This document shows, in pieces, positions 59,516-64,000 of a DNA stretch of 64,000 nucleotides. Each line of letters begins with the position of its first letter. Position 1 is the stretch's first letter. The DNA lies in contig NZ_VRYH01000001.1 of the NCBI RefSeq assembly GCF_008079445.1, positions 505,196 through 569,195 on the forward strand, in the 5' to 3' direction. The notes below the pieces were generated by a model that was given only the letters and a program-made list of their open reading frames with translations, was not told where the DNA came from and did not search any database. The DNA is from Aidingimonas lacisalsi. GTDB lineage: Bacteria; Pseudomonadota; Gammaproteobacteria; Pseudomonadales; Halomonadaceae. A program made the translations under genes and the position numbers.

Positions 59516-59540
59516 ATTTATGGAAAATATTTCCATAAAT
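59516..59540. promoter_or_regulatory. 25-bp IclR-type palindrome upstream of gcl
   Basis: Arms ATTTATGGAAA (59516-59526) and TTTCCATAAAT (59530-59540) are perfect 11-bp inverted repeats around ATA. The core matches the IclR consensus TGGAAATNATTTCCA at all but one specified base. It is the strongest candidate site for the local IclR-family protein. Confidence 0.75.
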
Positions 59541-59568
59541 ATTGACAAGCTGGTGAGTCACGCCTAGT

Positions 59569-59580
59569 TTTGTACACAAC
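59569..59580. promoter_or_regulatory. TTTGT-AC-ACAA palindrome upstream of gcl
   Basis: TTTGTACACAAC, nearly identical to the site at 56883-56894, 33 bp before the gcl start and 28 bp after the IclR-type palindrome. gcl may therefore receive two inputs. Confidence 0.55.
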
Positions 59581-59612
59581 AACAATGCATACGCCAGCGA
59601 GGAGGAGTCGTC

Positions 59613-61388
59613 GTGGCTAAAATGACTGCAGCAGAAGCCGCCGTTCATGTTCTCAACAAGGAAGGTATCGAGGTCGCTTTCGGGTTGCCCGGTGCCGCCA
59701 TCAATCCATTCTATGCCGCTCTGCGGAAGGTCGGGGGTGTCGACCACGTGCTGGCCCGCCACGTCGAGGGTGCCTCGCACATGGCGGAGGGGTATACCCG
59801 CACCCGGCCCGGCAATATCGGCGTTTGCATCGGCACTTCCGGGCCGGCGGGCACCGACATGATCACGGGGCTGTATTCGGCCAGTGCCGACTCCATCCCG
59901 ATCCTGTGCATCACCGGACAGGCGCCCAGTGCCAAGCTCCATAAAGAGGATTTTCAGGCGGTGGATATCCGTGAGATTGCCGAACCGGTTACCAAGTGGG
60001 CGGTCACGGTCCTGGAGCCGGCCCAGGTGCCCCGGGCGTTTCAGCAGGCCTTCCAGTTGATGCGCTCCTCGCGTCCCGGTCCGGTATTGATCGATCTGCC
60101 GATCGATGTACAGATGAGCGAGATCGAATTCGATCCCGACACCTATGAGCCATTACCGGCGTACAAGCCGAGCGCGACACGCGCTCAGGTCGAGAAGGCC
60201 ATGGCCATGCTCAATGACGCGGAACGTCCCTTGCTGGTGGCGGGGGGCGGCATCATCAATGCCGATGCCAGCGACACGCTCGTCGAATTCGCCGAGATCA
60301 CCGGCGTACCGGTCATCCCCACCTTGATGGGTTGGGGTACGATCCCTGACGATCACCCCTTGATGGCAGGGATGGCCGGATTGCAGACGGCACATCGCTA
60401 CGGCAATGCCACGCTGCTGGCAGCCGATTTCGTGATGGGTATCGGCAATCGCTGGGCCAACCGACACACCGGCAGCCTCGATACGTATACCCAGGGACGC
60501 ACGTTCGTCCATGTCGATATCGAACCGACCCAGATCGGTCGTATCTTCGGGCCGGATTACGGGATCGTCTCCGATGCCGGCGCCGCGCTCGAGTTGTTCG
60601 TCGACGTCGCCCGGCAGTGGCAAGCCGAAGGCCGACTCAAGGATCGTCATGACTGGGCCGAGTCATGCCGGGAGCGCAAACGGACCCTGCTGCGCAAGAC
60701 GCATTTCGACGAGGTGCCGGTCAAGCCGCAGCGCGTCTACGAAGAGATGAACAAGGCCTTCGGCCGGAACACGCGGTATGTCAGCACCATTGGCTTGTCC
60801 CAGATAGCCGGTGCCCAGTTCCTGCATGTCTATCAACCGCGTCACTGGATCAACTGCGGTCAGGCCGGCCCATTGGGCTGGACGATTCCGGCGGCTCTGG
60901 GAGTTTGCCGGGCCGATCCGGATGCCGAGGTCGTGGCCTTGTCAGGCGATTATGACTTCCAGTTCATGATCGAGGAGTTGGCTGTTGGCGCCCAATTCAA
61001 CTTGCCCTATATCCATGTTCTGGTGAATAACTCCTATCTGGGGTTGATCCGTCAGGCACAACGCGGGTTCGACATGGACTACTGTGTACAACTGGCGTTC
61101 GAGAATATTAACTGTCCCGAGATCAATGGGTACGGTGTGGACCACGTATCAGTCGTCGAGGGCCTGGGCTGTAAAGCATTGCGCGTCACCCGCCCCGAGG
61201 CGATCGCTCCGGCTTTTGCCGACGCGCGGGAGTTGATGAAGCAGTACCGGGTGCCAGTGGTGGTCGAGATCATTCTCGAGCGAGTGACGAATATTTCCAT
61301 GGGAACCGATCTCGATGGCGTCAACGAGTTCGAGGCACTGGCCGAAAACGCAACCGAAGCGCCGACATCCATTGCCGCGTTGACCTGA
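59613..61388 (+). CDS. gcl: Glyoxylate carboligase
   Basis: A 591-aa thiamine diphosphate enzyme that joins two glyoxylate molecules to tartronate semialdehyde and CO2. It begins [20 protein letters not shown]. Val51 (in [12 protein letters not shown]) is kept where other enzymes of this superfamily have the catalytic Glu, a Gcl hallmark. The ThDP motif is [30 protein letters not shown]. The start is preceded by GAGGAGG-type Shine-Dalgarno sequence. hyi and glxR follow. Confidence 0.97.
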   Translation: MAKMTAAEAAVHVLNKEGIEVAFGLPGAAINPFYAALRKVGGVDHVLARHVEGASHMAEGYTRTRPGNIGVCIGTSGPAGTDMITGLYSASADSIPILCITGQAPSAKLHKEDFQAVDIREIAEPVTKWAVTVLEPAQVPRAFQQAFQLMRSSRPGPVLIDLPIDVQMSEIEFDPDTYEPLPAYKPSATRAQVEKAMAMLNDAERPLLVAGGGIINADASDTLVEFAEITGVPVIPTLMGWGTIPDDHPLMAGMAGLQTAHRYGNATLLAADFVMGIGNRWANRHTGSLDTYTQGRTFVHVDIEPTQIGRIFGPDYGIVSDAGAALELFVDVARQWQAEGRLKDRHDWAESCRERKRTLLRKTHFDEVPVKPQRVYEEMNKAFGRNTRYVSTIGLSQIAGAQFLHVYQPRHWINCGQAGPLGWTIPAALGVCRADPDAEVVALSGDYDFQFMIEELAVGAQFNLPYIHVLVNNSYLGLIRQAQRGFDMDYCVQLAFENINCPEINGYGVDHVSVVEGLGCKALRVTRPEAIAPAFADARELMKQYRVPVVVEIILERVTNISMGTDLDGVNEFEALAENATEAPTSIAALT

Positions 61389-61444
61389 TAACCGAATGTC
61401 GGTCGCATCTGCGAGACACCGATAACAAGCAAGAGGAGACCGTT

Positions 61445-62215
61445 ATGCCCAAATTTGCCGCCAATCTCAGTATGCTGTTTACCGAGATGGATTTCCTGGA
61501 TCGTTTCCAGGCCGCCGCAGATGCCGGCTTCAATGGCGTCGAGTATCTCTTTCCCTATGACTATCCGGCTGAGGAACTCAAGCAGCGTCTCGACGCCCAT
61601 GGCCTGACTCAGGTGTTGCACAATCTGCCGGCGGGTAACTGGAGTGCGGGGGAGCGCGGGATCGCCTGCCACCCCGATCGGATCGACGAGTTCCGTGACA
61701 GTGTCGATACGGCGATCGAGTACGCGACGACACTTGGCTGCAAGCAGGTCAATTGCCTGGCTGGCATACAGCCGCAAGGGGTCAGTCATGATGAGGCGCG
61801 CAAGACGTTGATCGATAACCTGCGCTACGCCGCCGACAAGCTCGAGGATGCGGGCATCCTGCTGATCGCCGAGCCGATCAACACCCGAGATATTCCCGGT
61901 TTCTTCCTCAATCGAACCGAACAGGCGCTCGGCATCTTCGACGAGGTCGGCAGTGGCAACCTCAAGTTGCAGTACGATATTTATCACATGCAGATCATGG
62001 AGGGCGATCTGGCACCGACCCTGGAGAGGCACCAGTCGCGCATCGCCCACATCCAGATTGCCGATACGCCCGGGCGCCATGAGCCGGGGACGGGGGAAAT
62101 CAATTACCCGTTCCTGTTTACCCATCTCGATCGTCTCGGCTACGACGGCTGGGTGGGGTGCGAGTACAAGCCGATGACGACAACGCGTGAAGGGCTCGGC
62201 TGGCTGGATCGGTGA
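61445..62215 (+). CDS. hyi: Hydroxypyruvate isomerase
   Basis: A 256-aa TIM-barrel isomerase interconverting hydroxypyruvate and tartronate semialdehyde. It starts MPKFAANLSMLFTEMDFLDRF and includes LIAEPINTRDIPGFFLNRTEQA and LQYDIYHMQIMEGDLAPTLE, with catalytic Glu and metal His/Glu. It lies between gcl and glxR, matching E. coli gcl-hyi-glxR. Confidence 0.95.
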   Translation: MPKFAANLSMLFTEMDFLDRFQAAADAGFNGVEYLFPYDYPAEELKQRLDAHGLTQVLHNLPAGNWSAGERGIACHPDRIDEFRDSVDTAIEYATTLGCKQVNCLAGIQPQGVSHDEARKTLIDNLRYAADKLEDAGILLIAEPINTRDIPGFFLNRTEQALGIFDEVGSGNLKLQYDIYHMQIMEGDLAPTLERHQSRIAHIQIADTPGRHEPGTGEINYPFLFTHLDRLGYDGWVGCEYKPMTTTREGLGWLDR

Positions 62216-62397
62216 AACGCTGTTGCGCTCGGCATCTCGGCCGCCGGCGGTGTCGAGGCGTCGAACCGTCGCAATCCTCATTGAGCACCCAGACAACTCT
62301 GGTTGCTGCGCGCCGGCGGCGGCCGACCTGCCCTCGCTCACGACGCGTTTCAGAAGTTTGCCAACGATCATAAAGACAAGCGGAAAGGAGAATCATC

Positions 62398-63285
62398 ATG
62401 AGTAAGATCGGGTTCATTGGATTGGGCATCATGGGACGCCCCATGGCAGGGCACTTGCTGGATGCCGGCCACGAAGTCACGACCGTTGAGCGCCGCAAGC
62501 CCCTTTCCCAGGAACTGGCCGACAAGGGGGCCAGGGTGGTGGCAAGCCCCAAGGCAGTGGCCGAGGTATCCGATATCGTCATTACCATAGTGCCGGATAC
62601 ACCGGATGTGGAAGCGGTCCTGTTCGGTGAGAACGGTGTCGTCGAGGGGCTCAAACCGGGCACGTTGGTGATCGACATGAGTTCCATCGCACCACTTGCG
62701 ACTCAGGAGTTTGCCAAGCGCATTCAGGATGCCGGCGGTGAATACGTCGATGCACCGGTATCCGGTGGTGAAGGTGGAGCGATCAATGCAGCGTTGACCA
62801 TCATGGTCGGTGGAACCAAGGAGGGCTTCGAGCGTGCCCTGCCCTTGTTCGAGCTCATGGGCAAGACCATTACGCATATCGGCGGTCATGGCGACGGCCA
62901 GACCTGCAAGGTGGCCAATCAGATCGTCGTGGCCTTGACCATCGAGGCCGTTTCCGAGGGGCTGCTGTTTGCCTCCAAGGCGGGAGCCGACGTGTCCAAG
63001 GTACGTGAGTCGCTGCTCGGCGGGTTGGCGCAGTCGAAGATTCTCGAGGTACACGGTGAGCGCATGATCAACCGTACCTTCGACCCCGGTTTCAAGGTGC
63101 AGCTACACCAGAAGGATCTCAATCTGGCCCTGGAGGGCGCACGCAGTCTCGACCTGTCCTTGCCCGGTACCGCCAATGCGCAGCAACTGTTCCAAGCCTG
63201 TGCGGCTCATGGGGGTGAAGAGTGGGATCACTCCGGCATGTTGAAAGCGTTGGAGGCTCTCGCCAATCACGAGGTCAGCCGCTGA
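62398..63285 (+). CDS. glxR: Tartronate semialdehyde reductase (2-hydroxy-3-oxopropionate reductase)
   Basis: A 295-aa beta-hydroxyacid dehydrogenase reducing tartronate semialdehyde to D-glycerate. The NAD motif IGFIGLGIMGRPMAGHLLD is at residues 4-22, substrate binding is DAPVSGGEGGA, and the catalytic lysine is in GDGQTCKVANQI. It closes the glyoxylate route; glycerate kinase is not in the window. A terminator follows after 23 bp. Confidence 0.95.
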   Translation: MSKIGFIGLGIMGRPMAGHLLDAGHEVTTVERRKPLSQELADKGARVVASPKAVAEVSDIVITIVPDTPDVEAVLFGENGVVEGLKPGTLVIDMSSIAPLATQEFAKRIQDAGGEYVDAPVSGGEGGAINAALTIMVGGTKEGFERALPLFELMGKTITHIGGHGDGQTCKVANQIVVALTIEAVSEGLLFASKAGADVSKVRESLLGGLAQSKILEVHGERMINRTFDPGFKVQLHQKDLNLALEGARSLDLSLPGTANAQQLFQACAAHGGEEWDHSGMLKALEALANHEVSR

Positions 63286-63673
63286 ACCGAGGCGGTTGCA
63301 GCCCCCCTCGCCGGTGATGGGAAGCGTTGACCATCACCGGCGTTTTCGTGGTGATAGCCTTTGCTTGTTGCGTACGCACGCCATTGAACCTCGATCTCGG
63401 TGTCCGGCATCGGCAGTGATAAAATGCCTTGCTGGCTGACATGGATCTCACCAGGCAGCACAATGAGTGAGTCTGTTGGTGGGAGAGCGTAGGCATGCAC
63501 ATGCAGAGAGTGGCGCACATCGACAAGGGCCGGTGCGAGATCGGCGAAGCCAATATGGCAATCATTGCCGCTCTTGACGTTCGACAAGTGGCGTCATGTT
63601 TGCCTGGTCGATCAACAGTTGAATATGATTGAGGAGATGGCAACCTACTTTTGACGTTGCCATCACTGTGACG
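63286..63673. other. Intergenic region after glxR
   Basis: 388 bp with the glxR terminator at its left end. A TTG-initiated leftward frame of 106 codons crosses it, but it runs through the terminator and into glxR and has no Shine-Dalgarno sequence, so I do not call it. Nothing else was recognised. Confidence 0.5.
63309..63346 (+). terminator. Rho-independent terminator of the gcl-hyi-glxR operon
   Basis: CGCCGGTGATGG (63309-63320) pairs perfectly with CCATCACCGGCG (63331-63342) around a 10-nt loop and is followed by TTTTC. Confidence 0.85.
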
Positions 63674-63901
63674 TTACCAGGCGATACCATTGTCCTTGAG
63701 CTGTTTGGCCAGTTGATTCGCGATATGGTTGAGTTGCGTATCGTCGACGCCTGGCAATAGTTTGCGGGCTTCCGCCAGCAGCGGCTCGGCATGAGTATGC
63801 CGTCCCGAATAGATCAATAACACCAGCATGCCCTCGATGTCCTTGTCACTATAGATTTTCTCAGGCTTCGGAGAGCGCTGTCGGCTTCGCGAAATGCGCA
63901 C
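63674..63901 (-). CDS. Small protein of unknown function (75 aa)
   Basis: A 75-aa product starting at GTG 63901, with GGAG 10 nt upstream. The basic start (MRISRSRQRSPKPEK) is followed by a helical, soluble sequence (DIEGMLVLLIYSGRHTHAE; LNHIANQLAKQLKDNGIAW) with no membrane span. I do not recognise a family. It lies 21 bp after the stop of another leftward gene and is probably co-transcribed with it. Confidence 0.6.
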   Translation of the reverse strand: MRISRSRQRSPKPEKIYSDKDIEGMLVLLIYSGRHTHAEPLLAEARKLLPGVDDTQLNHIANQLAKQLKDNGIAW

Positions 63902-63922
63902 GGTATCAGTTCTCCAGGATAG

Positions 63923-64000
63923 CTAGTCGATAATGGGATAGGGATATGGGATGTCGACAATATTATCGGCCAGCCCGACGAAAACTTGAGGGGCATGTGC
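63923..64000 (-). CDS. C-terminal end of an unidentified gene
   Basis: The last 25 codons of a leftward frame enter from the right edge, reading APQVFVGLADNIVDIPYPYP before a short end (IID) and TAG. It has protein-like composition and is followed by a spaced Shine-Dalgarno sequence for the 75-aa gene. Too little is present to assign a family. Confidence 0.45.
   Translation of the reverse strand, partial: AHAPQVFVGLADNIVDIPYPYPIID

Noticed and set aside
61079-62371. 430-codon leftward frame opposite gcl and hyi
   Set aside because: Antisense shadow; hyi and the gcl end on the other strand have unambiguous family motifs.
63267-63587. 106-codon leftward frame after glxR
   Set aside because: TTG start without a ribosome-binding site, passes through the glxR terminator hairpin and into the glxR 3' end.

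Overview
The window is the chromosomal origin region of a Gram-negative, LPS-bearing gammaproteobacterium. It most resembles the Halomonadaceae (Halomonas/Chromohalobacter type). This rests on gene content and order (mnmE-yidC-rnpA-rpmH / dnaA-dnaN-recF-gyrB / gmhB-glyS-glyQ), Pseudomonas/Halomonas-like protein sequences and a very acidic periplasmic linker in YidC. It is an inference, not a database result. No IS elements, prophage, CRISPR, tRNA or rRNA were seen.

Layout. (1) 1-13.3 kb: leftward mnmE (first 11 codons), yidC, rnpA, rpmH; a candidate oriC/dnaA control region (2507-2965) with an AT-rich block and DnaA boxes; rightward dnaA-dnaN-recF-gyrB; leftward gmhB and glyQ-glyS. Five 16-bp parS palindromes lie between 6132 and 10175, two of them inside recF. 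(2) 13.3-23.5 kb: LPS inner-core block: hldD-waaF, a leftward kdkA-GT2-GT4-opgB-like operon, and a rightward GT9-hldE-waaA operon. (3) 23.5-37.9 kb: housekeeping: rpiA, ilvA, a 31-aa membrane peptide, fau with 6S RNA and zapA, ygfB-pepP-ubiH-ubiI, gpmI-envC-ctpA, yibN-secB-rsmE. (4) 37.9-44.9 kb: a sugar-acid cluster with a ribose/fructose-type ABC importer, a RhaM-family mutarotase, an L-fucose-dehydrogenase-like SDR, an L-fuconolactonase, an L-galactonate-5-dehydrogenase-like enzyme and a divergent FadR-type regulator. (5) 44.9-48.8 kb: gshB-yqgE-ruvX, a membrane protein and pyrB. (6) 48.9-63.3 kb: a large purine (urate/allantoin/glyoxylate) catabolic island. (7) the right edge: two leftward unidentified genes.

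How the genes work together. In the purine island, urate is oxidised by PuuD. UraH and UraD convert the product to allantoin, HpxA racemises it and PuuE opens it. Ureidoglycine aminohydrolase and AllA release glyoxylate, and Gcl, Hyi and GlxR carry that to glycerate. No allantoate amidohydrolase is present. Two families of palindromes (TTTGT-NN-ACAAA and an IclR-like ATGGAA...TTCCAT) occur upstream of these genes and fit the local GntR and IclR regulators. In the sugar cluster the enzymes fit oxidation of L-fucose or L-galactose to the aldonate; an LgoD-like dehydrogenase stands where an L-fuconate dehydratase would be expected.

The most notable observations are the parS cluster whose sites encode the RecF FHVKH motifs, the two-operator architecture of the purine island, and the possible L-galactose route.
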